Source: Mediannikoviicoccus vaginalis
Lineage (GTDB): Bacteria > Bacillota > Clostridia > Tissierellales > Peptoniphilaceae
Direction of reading: 5' to 3'
Assembly (NCBI RefSeq): GCF_928097925.1
Contig: NZ_CAKMRI010000001.1
Coordinates: 310,001-374,000 of the forward strand
DNA: 64,000 nt
Shown here: piece after piece, positions 1-9,674 of the stretch
Numbering within the stretch: the stretch's first letter is position 1
How the letters are laid out: the number at the start of each line of letters is the position of its first letter
Position numbers and translations under genes: made by a program
The notes under the pieces: model-generated
Told to the model about the DNA's origin: nothing
The model's input: only the letters and a program-made list of their open reading frames with translations
Databases searched by the model: none

Positions 1-2
1 TA

Positions 3-77
3 ATATTAGAAACTCCTAACGACCTATATGGATATAAAAAAGAAATACAAATGATTAGGAATTTACAAAATGAGTAA
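3..77 (+). CDS. nfo: Probable endonuclease IV (AP endonuclease), C-terminal end only
   Basis: The frame open from the window edge ends with ILETPNDLYGYKKEIQ and a stop at 75-77. The ILETP element followed by an EI.M.RNL-type helix resembles the C-terminal end of Nfo-type TIM-barrel AP endonucleases, where the Glu of ILET is a metal ligand. It overlaps the start of nth by 8 bases, which suggests coupled translation. An AP endonuclease beside endonuclease III would make a base-excision-repair pair. Only about 24 residues are visible, so the call rests on that motif and on context. Confidence 0.6.
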   Translation: MLETPNDLYGYKKEIQMIRNLQNE

Positions 78-723
78 GCATTTAACAATGAAAGTAATTA
101 GCGATGTTTTGGATATTTTAGAAGAAACCTATCCCGACGCTAAGGCTGAATTAAATTATACAACTCCATACGAACTTTTAATTGCAACTATTCTTTCGGC
201 ACAATGTACTGATGTTAGAGTTAACAAGACCACTGTAGTATTATTTAAAAACTATAATACACCAGAAAAAATGGTTAGTCTTTCCGTTGATGAACTTGGA
301 AGTATTATAAAAAGCTGTGGATTTTTTAATTCAAAAAGCAAAAATATACTTTTAACTAGTCAAATATTAATTGATGAATTTAATTCAGAAGTTCCTCAAA
401 CCATGGAAGAGTTGGTAAAACTTCCAGGAGTTGGAAGAAAGACTGCAAATGTTGTACTTTCAAATGCATTTGATGTGCCATCTATTGCCGTAGATACTCA
501 TGTCTTTAGGGTTTCCAATAGAATTGGAATTGCAAATGCAGATAATGTAGAAAAAACTGAAAAGCAATTAAGAAGAAGAATTGACAGAAATAGGTGGAGC
601 AAGAGTCATCACACTTTAATATTTCATGGAAGAAGGATTTGCAGCTCAAGAAGTCCAAAATGTGGAATTTGCCCTGTAAGTTTTTATTGCTTATATTACA
701 AGAAAGAGGCGAAAAATGTTTAA
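70..723 (+). CDS. nth: Endonuclease III (DNA glycosylase/AP lyase)
   Basis: This base-excision-repair enzyme removes oxidised pyrimidines and cleaves the abasic site. The 217-residue length is normal. The helix-hairpin-helix LPGVGRKTA is at residues 118-126 with the catalytic Lys at 124; the catalytic Asp is at 142 in VDTHVFR. The C-terminal 4Fe-4S motif C-x6-C-x2-C-x5-C is complete (Cys 191, 198, 201, 207). The ATG at 70 has TAGGAA about eight bases upstream, and no such site precedes the Met at residue 7. The 3' end overlaps trmL by 8 bases. Confidence 0.96.
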   Translation: MSKHLTMKVISDVLDILEETYPDAKAELNYTTPYELLIATILSAQCTDVRVNKTTVVLFKNYNTPEKMVSLSVDELGSIIKSCGFFNSKSKNILLTSQILIDEFNSEVPQTMEELVKLPGVGRKTANVVLSNAFDVPSIAVDTHVFRVSNRIGIANADNVEKTEKQLRRRIDRNRWSKSHHTLIFHGRRICSSRSPKCGICPVSFYCLYYKKEAKNV

Positions 724-1180
724 TATAGTATTGCTGGAGCCTGAAAAGCCTACAAATACAGGAAATATTGGAAGAACATGTTATTTAACTGATACAAGGC
801 TTCATCTAATAAGGCCATTTAAATTCAAAATGGATGATAAAACCCTTAGACGCACAGGACTTGACTATTGGAAAGACGTAGATGTGGTTATTTATGATAA
901 TTATGAGGATTTTCTTTTGAAAAATCCTGGTATAAATATTTACTATGCAACAACTAAAGCAAGTAGTTATTATTCAGATGCGGAATTTAAAGATGGTGAT
1001 TTTATTATGTTTGGAAAAGAGTCGGCAGGAATACCTGAAAACATTTTAAATGAGAATAAGGAAAAATGTATCAAAATACCGATGACAAATAAATTAAAAC
1101 GCTCATTAAACTTATCGAATTCTGTTGCAATTATACTTTATGAAGCTTTAAGGCAAAGTGAATTCAATTCTTTGTTATAA
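716..1180 (+). CDS. trmL: tRNA (cytidine/uridine-34 2'-O)-methyltransferase, SPOUT family
   Basis: TrmL methylates the wobble-base ribose of certain leucine tRNAs using SAM. All SPOUT knot motifs are visible: PTNTGNIGRT (12-21), FGKESAGIP (99-107) and RSLNLSNSVAI (129-139). The 154-residue length is typical of the minimal family. The start overlaps the end of nth. About 130 bases without a gene follow before the glycolytic operon. Confidence 0.95.
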   Translation: MFNIVLLEPEKPTNTGNIGRTCYLTDTRLHLIRPFKFKMDDKTLRRTGLDYWKDVDVVIYDNYEDFLLKNPGINIYYATTKASSYYSDAEFKDGDFIMFGKESAGIPENILNENKEKCIKIPMTNKLKRSLNLSNSVAIILYEALRQSEFNSLL

Positions 1181-1230
1181 ATTTAATTAAAATTAGAAAA
1201 AATACTTCAAAATGAGAGTTTTTTACAAAT

Positions 1231-1260
1231 TTGGGTATACAAGTTAGTGATGATTATAAT
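1231..1260 (+). promoter_or_regulatory. Candidate promoter of the glycolytic operon
   Basis: A perfect -10 box TATAAT (1255-1260) lies 18 bases after TTGGGT (1231-1236), a weak -35. No other strong pair is visible in the 1181-1313 gap. The long leader ends with AGGAGG before gap. Confidence 0.5.
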
Positions 1261-1273
1261 GCTTTGGCATTAT
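1256..1273 (+). promoter_or_regulatory. Inverted repeat over the gap promoter -10 box, possible operator
   Basis: ATAATGC (1256-1262) and GCATTAT (1267-1273) form a perfect 7-base inverted repeat with loop TTTG. It starts inside the -10 hexamer and covers the likely start site. This is where a glycolytic repressor would bind. No regulator gene lies next to it, so the binding protein is unknown. Confidence 0.4.
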
Positions 1274-1313
1274 GATATATGCAAAAGATTAAAGAAAAAA
1301 CTAGGAGGTAAAT

Positions 1314-2318
1314 ATGAAAGTAGCAGTAAATGGTTTTGGTAGAATAGGAAGGGATGTTGTTAGACAAATATTCGAAAGAAAAGAAGCGGATTTAGAACTT
1401 GTTGCAATTAACTTCAGTTCAGATTTAGACACAATGGCTCATCTTTTTAAATATGATTCACTTTACGGAAAGTTTGATGGAACTATCGAAGTTAAAGATG
1501 ATTCATTTGTTATAAATGACAAAGTAGTTAAGATTGTAAACGATAGAGATCCTGCAAATCTTCCATGGAAAGAATTAGGAGTAGAACTTGTAATCGACTC
1601 TACAGGAGCTTTCAAAGATGCTGAAGGTTTAGGAAAACATATTGAAGCTGGAGCAAAGAAAGTTATTTTAACAGCACCTGGAAAGGGAATTAAAACAATC
1701 GTAATGGGTGTAAACTGCGATACTTATAATCCTGAAGAAGATAATATAATTTCTAATGCTTCTTGTACTACAAACTGTTTAGCACCAGTAACAAAAGTTA
1801 TTGATGAAAACTTTGGTATTAAACGTGGTCTTATGACAACTATCCACGCTTATACTGGAGATCAAAACATTCATGACAATAAACATAGAGATTTAAGAAG
1901 AGCAAGAGCTGCTGCACTTAGCATGGTTCCTACAACAACAGGGGCTGCAAAGGCAGTTTCATTAGTTCTTCCTCAAATGGAAGGTAAATTAAGTGGATAT
2001 GCTGTAAGAGTTCCAGTCCCAACAGTTTCTTTAGTTGACGTTACTTTTGAACTTGAAAAAGATGTTACAAAGGAAGAAGTTAACGAAGCAGTTAAAAAAG
2101 CTTCAGAAAACGAATTAAAGGGAATCTTAGGATATTCAGATGAACCACTTGTATCAATTGACTATCAAAAAGACCCAAGAGCTTCTATATTTGACTCTGC
2201 ATTAACAACTGTTATCGACGGTAACTTTGTTAAAGTGGTTTCTTGGTATGACAATGAATGGGGATATTCACAAAGAGTAATTGACTTAGCTGAACTTGTA
2301 GCTAAAAACTATAAATAA
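1314..2318 (+). CDS. gap: Glyceraldehyde-3-phosphate dehydrogenase
   Basis: This tetrameric cytosolic glycolytic enzyme converts glyceraldehyde-3-phosphate to 1,3-bisphosphoglycerate. The Rossmann start is VAVNGFGRIGRD (3-13) and the catalytic cysteine is C151 in ASCTTNCLAP. The 334-residue length is normal. AGGAGG precedes the ATG. The residue after VAIN, at the end of beta strand 2, is Phe34 followed by Ser35, where NAD-specific enzymes carry Asp-Leu. The loop normally reading Leu-Pro before HKDLRRAR reads Asn189-Lys190. This makes strict NAD specificity uncertain. It is first in the operon gap-pgk-tpiA-eno. Confidence 0.97.
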   Translation: MKVAVNGFGRIGRDVVRQIFERKEADLELVAINFSSDLDTMAHLFKYDSLYGKFDGTIEVKDDSFVINDKVVKIVNDRDPANLPWKELGVELVIDSTGAFKDAEGLGKHIEAGAKKVILTAPGKGIKTIVMGVNCDTYNPEEDNIISNASCTTNCLAPVTKVIDENFGIKRGLMTTIHAYTGDQNIHDNKHRDLRRARAAALSMVPTTTGAAKAVSLVLPQMEGKLSGYAVRVPVPTVSLVDVTFELEKDVTKEEVNEAVKKASENELKGILGYSDEPLVSIDYQKDPRASIFDSALTTVIDGNFVKVVSWYDNEWGYSQRVIDLAELVAKNYK

Positions 2319-2321
2319 TAT

Positions 2322-2347
2322 TTTAGCCCGGGTCGTACCGGGCTAAA
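2322..2347 (+). terminator. Intercistronic GC-rich hairpin between gap and pgk
   Basis: TTTAGCCCGG (2322-2331) pairs perfectly with CCGGGCTAAA (2338-2347) around a six-base loop. Only a short TTT follows, so it is more likely a partial terminator or an RNA-stability/processing element that lets gap be expressed above pgk than a full stop. Confidence 0.6.
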
Positions 2348-2366
2348 TTTAAGTAAAGGTGATAAA

Positions 2367-3563
2367 ATGTTAAACAAAAAAACTTTAAAAGATCTAAATG
2401 TAGATGGTAAAAAGGTTCTTGTAAGAGTGGATTACAATGTACCTATATCATCTGAAACAGGAGAAATATCGGATGATACAAGAATAGTCGCATCACTTGA
2501 TACAATAAAATATCTATTAGATCATAATGCAAAAGTTATACTAATGTCTCACTTAGGAAGACCTAAAAATGGACCTGAAAAGAAATTTTCATTGGAACCA
2601 GTAGCAAAAAAACTTTCTGAATTAATAGGCAAAGATGTTAAATTTTTACAATCAGATACAGTAGTTGATGAAAATGTTAAAGAAGCTTGTAAAGGGCTAG
2701 AAAATGGAGACATAGTTCTTTTAGAAAACACAAGATTTAGAGCTGAAGAGACAAAAAATGGCGACGAATTTGCAAAAGAATTAGCTTCACTTGCAGATTT
2801 ATATGTTAATGATGCCTTTGGTACATCCCATAGAGCTCATGCTTCAAATGTTGGTGTGTCAAAACATCTTGAATCTGCCCTTGGATTTTTAGTTGAAAAA
2901 GAAGTTAGTATAATGGGTAAAGCCTTGGAAAACCCAGAAAGACCTTTCATAGCAATCCTTGGTGGAGCTAAGGTAAGTGACAAGATAGGCGTTATAGACA
3001 ACTTGCTTGACAAAGTTGATGGTATTCTTGTAGGTGGAGGAATGGCATGGACATTCTTAAAATCTGAAGGATATGAAGTTGGTAAATCCCTTGTAGAAAA
3101 TGACAAGTTAGATTTAGCAAAAGAACTTCTAAAGAAAGCAACAGAAAAGGGAGTTAAGTTCTTCTTACCAATTGATGCGGTAGTGGCTGAAGAAATGACT
3201 GAAGATTCTCCTTCTAAAGTTATTTCTATAAGTGACTTTACTCCTGAAGAGAAGGCTTTTGACATTGGACCAAGAACTGTTTCCGTATTCGTAGAAGAAA
3301 TTAAAAAATCAAAGACAATTGTATGGAATGGCCCAATGGGAGTTTTTGAAATTAAACAATTTGCAAATGGAACATTTGATATAGCTAAGGCGCTATCAGA
3401 AGCAGATGCCACAACAATAATTGGTGGTGGAGATTCCGCTTCAGCTATAGAAAAGTCAGGCTATAAGGATAAGGTAACTCATGTTTCAACAGGTGGTGGA
3501 GCTTCACTAGAATTTTTAGAAGGAAAGACTCTACCAGGAATTGATGCCATTTCAGATAAATAG
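2367..3563 (+). CDS. pgk: Phosphoglycerate kinase
   Basis: Transfers the acyl phosphate of 1,3-bisphosphoglycerate to ADP. The N-terminal substrate-binding domain shows [11 protein letters not shown] and SHLGRPKN. The hinge and C-terminal nucleotide domain show [20 protein letters not shown] and the closing [10 protein letters not shown] and [14 protein letters not shown]. The 398-residue length is usual. AAAGGTGAT precedes the ATG. tpiA follows after 8 bases. Confidence 0.98.
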   Translation: MLNKKTLKDLNVDGKKVLVRVDYNVPISSETGEISDDTRIVASLDTIKYLLDHNAKVILMSHLGRPKNGPEKKFSLEPVAKKLSELIGKDVKFLQSDTVVDENVKEACKGLENGDIVLLENTRFRAEETKNGDEFAKELASLADLYVNDAFGTSHRAHASNVGVSKHLESALGFLVEKEVSIMGKALENPERPFIAILGGAKVSDKIGVIDNLLDKVDGILVGGGMAWTFLKSEGYEVGKSLVENDKLDLAKELLKKATEKGVKFFLPIDAVVAEEMTEDSPSKVISISDFTPEEKAFDIGPRTVSVFVEEIKKSKTIVWNGPMGVFEIKQFANGTFDIAKALSEADATTIIGGGDSASAIEKSGYKDKVTHVSTGGGASLEFLEGKTLPGIDAISDK

Positions 3564-3571
3564 GAGGTAAA

Positions 3572-4318
3572 ATGCGTAAACCTATAATAGCGGGAAACTG
3601 GAAGATGAATAATACTCCATCGGATACAAAGTTATTTATAAACTCTTTAAAACAAAAAGAGCTTTCAGAGGATGTTGAAAAAATAATAGCTACTCCATTC
3701 ACTTCTCTTTATCTTGCTAGTGAACTTTTAAATGATACGGATATAAAACTTGGTGCTCAAAATATGTATTTTGAAGACAGAGGAGCTTTTACCGGGGAAG
3801 TATCTGGACAAATGCTAAGAGATTCAAATGTAACCTATGTAATTATTGGACACTCAGAGAGAAGAGAAATTTTTAATGAATCTGATGAACTATTGAATAA
3901 AAAAGTTAAAGCTGCTATTTCTAAAGAGTTGTCACCAATCCTTTGTTGTGGTGAAACGCTAGAAGAAAGAGAAGCTTCAAAATATAAAGAAAAAATAAAA
4001 AATCAAATCACAAAGGATTTAGATGGAATTTCTGAAAAAGATTTAGACAAACTTGTTATTGCCTATGAACCTATTTGGGCAATTGGCACAGGAAAAACGG
4101 CTTCTCCTGAAGATGCTGAAGAAATGTGTAAATACATTAGAGGTATCTTAGAAGAACTATATTCTAAAGATTTGGCAGATAAAACTAGAATTTTATATGG
4201 TGGATCCGTTAAGCCAGAAAATATAAAAGAAATTATGGCTAAGGAAAATATTGATGGTGCTCTTGTTGGAGGAGCAAGTTTAAAAGTTGATAGTTTCACA
4301 AGTTTAATCAATTATTAA
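3572..4318 (+). CDS. tpiA: Triosephosphate isomerase
   Basis: Interconverts dihydroxyacetone phosphate and glyceraldehyde-3-phosphate; a cytosolic dimeric TIM barrel. Catalytic residues are visible: Lys11 in NWKMN, His94 in IGHSERR and Glu166 in YEPIWAIGTG. The phosphate-binding GGSVKPEN lies near the C-terminus. The start follows AGGAGGTAAA. The 248-residue length is normal, and eno begins 12 bases downstream. Confidence 0.98.
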   Translation: MRKPIIAGNWKMNNTPSDTKLFINSLKQKELSEDVEKIIATPFTSLYLASELLNDTDIKLGAQNMYFEDRGAFTGEVSGQMLRDSNVTYVIIGHSERREIFNESDELLNKKVKAAISKELSPILCCGETLEEREASKYKEKIKNQITKDLDGISEKDLDKLVIAYEPIWAIGTGKTASPEDAEEMCKYIRGILEELYSKDLADKTRILYGGSVKPENIKEIMAKENIDGALVGGASLKVDSFTSLINY

Positions 4319-5614
<1,296 letters not shown>

Positions 5615-5620
5615 TATTAA

Positions 5621-5649
5621 TTGGCTCTATTTTATAGGGCCAATTTTTT
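5621..5649 (+). terminator. Rho-independent terminator after eno
   Basis: TTGGCTCTAT (5621-5630) pairs with ATAGGGCCAA (5634-5643), with one G-U pair and loop TTT, followed by TTTTTT. This is a strong intrinsic terminator closing the glycolytic operon. Confidence 0.9.
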
Positions 5650-5703
5650 AATATTCTCAAATTTATTATATAATTGAATTGATATAATAATTTGGAGCAA
5701 AAA

Positions 5704-8073
5704 ATGAAGAAATATAACTCTATAATCATACTGGCAATAGTTATTACAACCATGTTTTTTGGGTATTTTTTTGAAATCAATAAATTGTTTTATATATCAG
5801 CCTTTGCCATAAGCCTAGGTATATTTTTGTTTTCAAATAAAAATCTAACATATATATCCCTTGGAATAATTCTTGGAGTACTATGCCTATACAGATATAA
5901 CATTCTTCAAAATAATTTTAATTATGCCTTAGATAATAAATTCTTTTATATTGATGGCGTAGTAACAAAGGCAATTGAAAAAGAAGATTCTACAACCCTT
6001 TATATAAAAGACGTATTATTAGATGGAAATAAAAAAGGACCTAATATTTATGTATATTATAAAGGTGAAGAAAGTTTTAAAATAGGTGATAGAGTAAAAT
6101 TTAGCACAAAGTTATACATACCAAAAAACAAAAAGATACCAGGAAGATTTAACTTCTATAATTACTTAATGGCCAAAGATTTACATTCCTATTGCTATGC
6201 AAATAAAATTTCAAAAGAAGGAGTTTCTGAGAAAATATTATTGAAGTGGCAGGGAGGTTTTGATGAACTTATAAAATCTAGAGCTTCGAACTTTCACGGA
6301 AATCTTTCTAACTTTTTATATTCTGCATCAACGGGAAGAAATATTATTAATATGGAGATAAAGGATGAATATAGAGATTTAGGAATTTCACATATTCTTG
6401 CAATTAGTGGATTTCATATTATGATAATCTACTCCAGCATAATGTTTTGCTTAAGGCTTTTAAGTATAGATATGAAGATAAGGAAAGTTATATCTGTTTT
6501 ATTTGTAGGTTTTTATTGCCACCTTATAGATTTTCCTTTCTCATCATTTAGAGCATTTTTATTTTTGCTTATTAGTGTAATTTCATACTTAACAATGATT
6601 CCAGAAGATAGAAAGAAGACAATTGCAATTTCAGCCCTTATAATAATATTGGTTTATCCTTTTTCAATTTTTGATATAGGATTTCAATTTTCGTTTCTTG
6701 CAGTTACAGCAATGGAAATTATATATCCTATAATAAAAAACAAGAACGAAAAGGATGGTTCAATTACAAATTTAATTTACTTAATTGTTTCGGTAAATAC
6801 ACTAATATTTCCACTGCAATTGTATTATTTTAAAAGTTTTTCCTACTTTGTTTTCCTGGGAAACTTATTTGTAGTTCCCATTTTAACAATTGTTTTGTAC
6901 TTGTTTATTCCATATATACTACTTGCAAGGTTGCCTATATTTGGAAGCTTACTGAAGTACATAATTGATTTTGTTTTCAAAATTTCAGAATATGTAATGA
7001 AGGCGCTTACTCCTGATAATGGATTTAGTAAAGTGGAACTAAGCTTTAATATGGAAAATGTAGTGCTTTATTTTTGTGTTATAGCTGTAATAATAATGAT
7101 TTATTACGATAAATTTCAATATGAAAAGCTCTTAAAACAAAATGCAAAAGTAATTTTACTACTTTCCTCTACCACATTTATTTTTAATATACTTTTAAAT
7201 AGTACAAGGCCAATAGGAACTCTTACGATGATTGATATAGAGCAGGGGGATTGTTTTTTACTAAGATATAATGACGAAAATTATTTAATAGACACTGGCG
7301 GAAAAATTAAAGAAGGAGATAACTCTCAAATAGTTTTCGATAACTTGTCCTATGAAAAAGTGAAGAAGTTAAATGGAATATCTTTGTCCCATTTAGATAA
7401 AGATCATATTGGTAACATTGGTTTTATAATGGAAAAATTTCCTAAAACACCTGTGTATTCCCATATAGACAGTACTGAATATCTTTATAATGATTTTATT
7501 AAAAAAGATTTCAATTCTGTAGAATTAAAAAAGGATGATATACTAAAGAAAGGTGACTTAAAGATAGAAGTTTTAAATTCATCTAATGATAGAGAAGAAA
7601 ATGATAACTCTTTAGTTCTTTTGGTAGACATAAATGGTGCTAAAGTGCTTTTTACAGGAGACATTACTTCAGAACTTGAAGAGAGCTTACTTGATAAAAA
7701 TATTGACGTGGATATTTTGAAAATTGCCCACCATGGATCTAAGTATTCATATTCTGAAGAGTTTTATAAAAAAACGAGCCCTAAGATAGCGCTTATTTCT
7801 GTTGGTGAGTACAATTCTTATAACCACCCAGATGTAAATATTATAAAGTACTTAAATGATAACAAGATTAGGACGTTTAGAACAGATATTTCAGGAAATT
7901 GTTATATAGATTTTTACGAAAATTATATGAAAAGTTATGACTCCACAGAATATGTCAAAGAAAAAATACTTTCAGTAGATAAAAAATTAAGCTTTATTTA
8001 TTACTTTCTATTGCTATATTTTAGTAGAAAAATATTTCTAGAAGAAGAGAGGTGTTTAAAATTAGAAATATAA
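5704..8073 (+). CDS. comEC: ComEC/Rec2-type DNA uptake channel protein
   Basis: ComEC is the inner-membrane channel that takes single-stranded DNA into competent cells. The start at 5704 is preceded by GGAG seven bases upstream; an in-frame TTG at 5692 lies in that ribosome site. The N-terminus has closely spaced membrane helices, then an OB-like soluble part, the polytopic competence domain (about 200-480), and a C-terminal metallo-beta-lactamase domain with LSHLDKDHIGN and IAHHGSKYSY. The 789-residue length matches full ComEC. It overlaps holA by 22 bases, a common neighbour. No other competence gene is in the window. Confidence 0.93.
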   Translation: MKKYNSIIILAIVITTMFFGYFFEINKLFYISAFAISLGIFLFSNKNLTYISLGIILGVLCLYRYNILQNNFNYALDNKFFYIDGVVTKAIEKEDSTTLYIKDVLLDGNKKGPNIYVYYKGEESFKIGDRVKFSTKLYIPKNKKIPGRFNFYNYLMAKDLHSYCYANKISKEGVSEKILLKWQGGFDELIKSRASNFHGNLSNFLYSASTGRNIINMEIKDEYRDLGISHILAISGFHIMIIYSSIMFCLRLLSIDMKIRKVISVLFVGFYCHLIDFPFSSFRAFLFLLISVISYLTMIPEDRKKTIAISALIIILVYPFSIFDIGFQFSFLAVTAMEIIYPIIKNKNEKDGSITNLIYLIVSVNTLIFPLQLYYFKSFSYFVFLGNLFVVPILTIVLYLFIPYILLARLPIFGSLLKYIIDFVFKISEYVMKALTPDNGFSKVELSFNMENVVLYFCVIAVIIMIYYDKFQYEKLLKQNAKVILLLSSTTFIFNILLNSTRPIGTLTMIDIEQGDCFLLRYNDENYLIDTGGKIKEGDNSQIVFDNLSYEKVKKLNGISLSHLDKDHIGNIGFIMEKFPKTPVYSHIDSTEYLYNDFIKKDFNSVELKKDDILKKGDLKIEVLNSSNDREENDNSLVLLVDINGAKVLFTGDITSELEESLLDKNIDVDILKIAHHGSKYSYSEEFYKKTSPKIALISVGEYNSYNHPDVNIIKYLNDNKIRTFRTDISGNCYIDFYENYMKSYDSTEYVKEKILSVDKKLSFIYYFLLLYFSRKIFLEEERCLKLEI

Positions 8074-9038
8074 TTTTAATACATGGCAGCGAAAGCTTTT
8101 TAATAGAAAAGCATTCAAAAGACATTATAGACAAATTAGTAGATAAAAGTTTTTATGACTTTAATGTTTCAAAATTTGAATTTGAAGACTTAGAAACTGA
8201 AAAATTATATAATAGTTTACAGACTTTGCCTCTAATGAGTGATAATAAAGTTGTAATAATTGAGAATATGCCCTTAGATAAAGGAGCAATTTCTAAATAT
8301 AAAACAGTTTTTGAGGAATTAGCTAATATAATTAATAATGTACCACCTTCAACCTACTTAATAATAAATTCATCAACTGAGAAATTATTTAATGGTAAAT
8401 TTTTAAAAAAATTCAAAGAAGTTGGAGATATAAAGGTAGTTAACAAACTAAATAGACCGGAGTTAATGAAATATATATCGAACTATTTAGGCATTAAACA
8501 AGCGGACAATATTAAGCTGATTAATTATATTGCGGACAATAGCGGATACTTGATTGCTGAGTTGAAGATGACATTGCTCGATTTAAACAACGAGCTAGAT
8601 AAAATAAAAAATTTAGATTTAAATGCTTCCGATAAAGATATTATAGATACTTTAACTAAGATTTCAGGATATAACATTTTTAATCTAACGGATAGCATAT
8701 TAGAAAAATCATTGAAAAAATCCTTGTTGATTTATAATACATTAATGGATGATAATGATGACGCTTTTAGAATATTTTATATGATTTTAAGAACTATTAG
8801 AAACATCTTAATAATAAAAGAATGTAGACGCAGGGGAATGAATAATATTCAAATAACAAAAAAGTATGGCATATCAAATTTCGAACTTAAAAAGATAGAA
8901 AGATACACAAACTCTTGGACTTATAAGGATTTAAAAGAGGCCATTAATAGTTCGTATGACTTAGAGGTTGGACTAAAATCAAGGCCAATTAAACCAAGGG
9001 CACAGGTTGAAAACTATATTCTAAATCTATGCACCTAA
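8052..9038 (+). CDS. holA: DNA polymerase III delta subunit (clamp-loader wrench)
   Basis: HolA opens the beta sliding clamp as part of the clamp loader. The 328-residue protein begins IILIHGSESFLIEKHS, equivalent to the LLYGED.YLI element of the family, and keeps the three-domain length. Residues around NRPELMKYISNYLG and NSGYLIAELKMTLLDLNN match the conserved helical region. The start is a GTG at 8052 inside the end of comEC; no in-frame ATG fits. The close GAGAGG makes translational coupling to comEC likely. Confidence 0.9.
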   Translation: MFKIRNIILIHGSESFLIEKHSKDIIDKLVDKSFYDFNVSKFEFEDLETEKLYNSLQTLPLMSDNKVVIIENMPLDKGAISKYKTVFEELANIINNVPPSTYLIINSSTEKLFNGKFLKKFKEVGDIKVVNKLNRPELMKYISNYLGIKQADNIKLINYIADNSGYLIAELKMTLLDLNNELDKIKNLDLNASDKDIIDTLTKISGYNIFNLTDSILEKSLKKSLLIYNTLMDDNDDAFRIFYMILRTIRNILIIKECRRRGMNNIQITKKYGISNFELKKIERYTNSWTYKDLKEAINSSYDLEVGLKSRPIKPRAQVENYILNLCT

Positions 9039-9053
9039 AAAAAGACATTAAAT

Positions 9054-9079
9054 AAGAGATAATGAAACCATTATCTCTT
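9054..9079. terminator. Bidirectional terminator between holA and rpsT
   Basis: AAGAGATAATG (9054-9064) pairs perfectly with CATTATCTCTT (9069-9079). T-rich sequence follows on the plus strand, and on the minus strand a TTTTTTT run lies slightly further on. Placed between convergent genes, it can serve both. Confidence 0.75.
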
Positions 9080-9090
9080 TACTAAATGTA

Positions 9091-9354
9091 TTATTTTGCA
9101 ACATTTAATTTTTTTGCTAATCTACTTACATGTCTTGAAGCTGTATTCTTGTGTATGATATTTTTTGTAGTTGCTTTCTTCAATTTTTTATCAATCAATC
9201 TCAATAATTTTTCTGCTTCGTCAAAATTTTCGTCAGTTATAGCTTGTTCAAACTTCTTAGTATAAGTTTTGATTTCTGACTTTCTAGATTTGTTTTCAAG
9301 AGTTTGTCTCTTAGTAACTTCAATTCTCTTAATAGCTGATTTTATATTTGCCAT
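9091..9354 (-). CDS. rpsT: 30S ribosomal protein S20
   Basis: S20 is a primary 16S rRNA-binding protein of the small subunit. The protein begins MANIKSAIKRIEVTKR and ends with NTASRHVSRLAKKLN, both family hallmarks. At 87 residues it is the usual size. The open frame extends further upstream, but GCAGGAGGTG lies just before the ATG at 9354, which sets the start. It is a single-gene unit on the minus strand between holA and lepA, as in many Firmicutes. Confidence 0.97.
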   Translation of the reverse strand: MANIKSAIKRIEVTKRQTLENKSRKSEIKTYTKKFEQAITDENFDEAEKLLRLIDKKLKKATTKNIIHKNTASRHVSRLAKKLNVAK

Positions 9355-9382
9355 TGTTTCACCTCCTGCACATAACATTGTT

Positions 9383-9411
9383 ATTATAATATAGCAAATG
9401 GTAAAAATCAA
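9383..9411 (-). promoter_or_regulatory. Sigma-A promoter of rpsT
   Basis: Read on the minus strand, TTGATT and a perfect TATAAT are separated by exactly 17 bases, with the -10 about 30 bases before the rpsT start. This is a strong vegetative promoter. Confidence 0.85.
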
Positions 9412-9624
9412 GATAATTATTATGGAAAGTTCAAGATATAGTTCATATTTTAAATTTTTTTATCTTTTCTCCAGGATTTTCGTGTAAATTTTTAAATGCT
9501 TATAAATTTATGTAAAAAATATCTATACTACTAATAGCCATGTTAAATTAGTTCACTGTGTTTAAATTATGTTATAATGTTCTTGATTTCAAAGATTATG
9601 ATAAAATGTATATAATTTAAAGAA

Positions 9625-9652
9625 ATTACCTTTGCATTAGAAAGAAGGTAAT
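9625..9652 (+). promoter_or_regulatory. Hairpin in the lepA 5' untranslated region
   Basis: ATTACCTT (9625-9632) and AAGGTAAT (9645-9652) form a perfect 8-base stem ending about ten bases before the GATGAGG ribosome site of lepA. The 9412-9624 region upstream is AT-rich. It holds TATAAT-like boxes but no well-spaced -35, so the promoter is not resolved. Confidence 0.4.
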
Positions 9653-9674
9653 TAAAATAGAGATGAGGTATTAA

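Noticed and set aside
2837-3412. A 191-codon open frame antisense to pgk
   Set aside because: It lies wholly inside a certain gene, is Ser/Phe-rich low-complexity in the manner of antisense frames, and has no ribosome site.
9412-9674. A riboswitch or small RNA gene in the lepA upstream region
   Set aside because: Only AT-rich sequence and one short stem are visible; no known riboswitch core was recognised.
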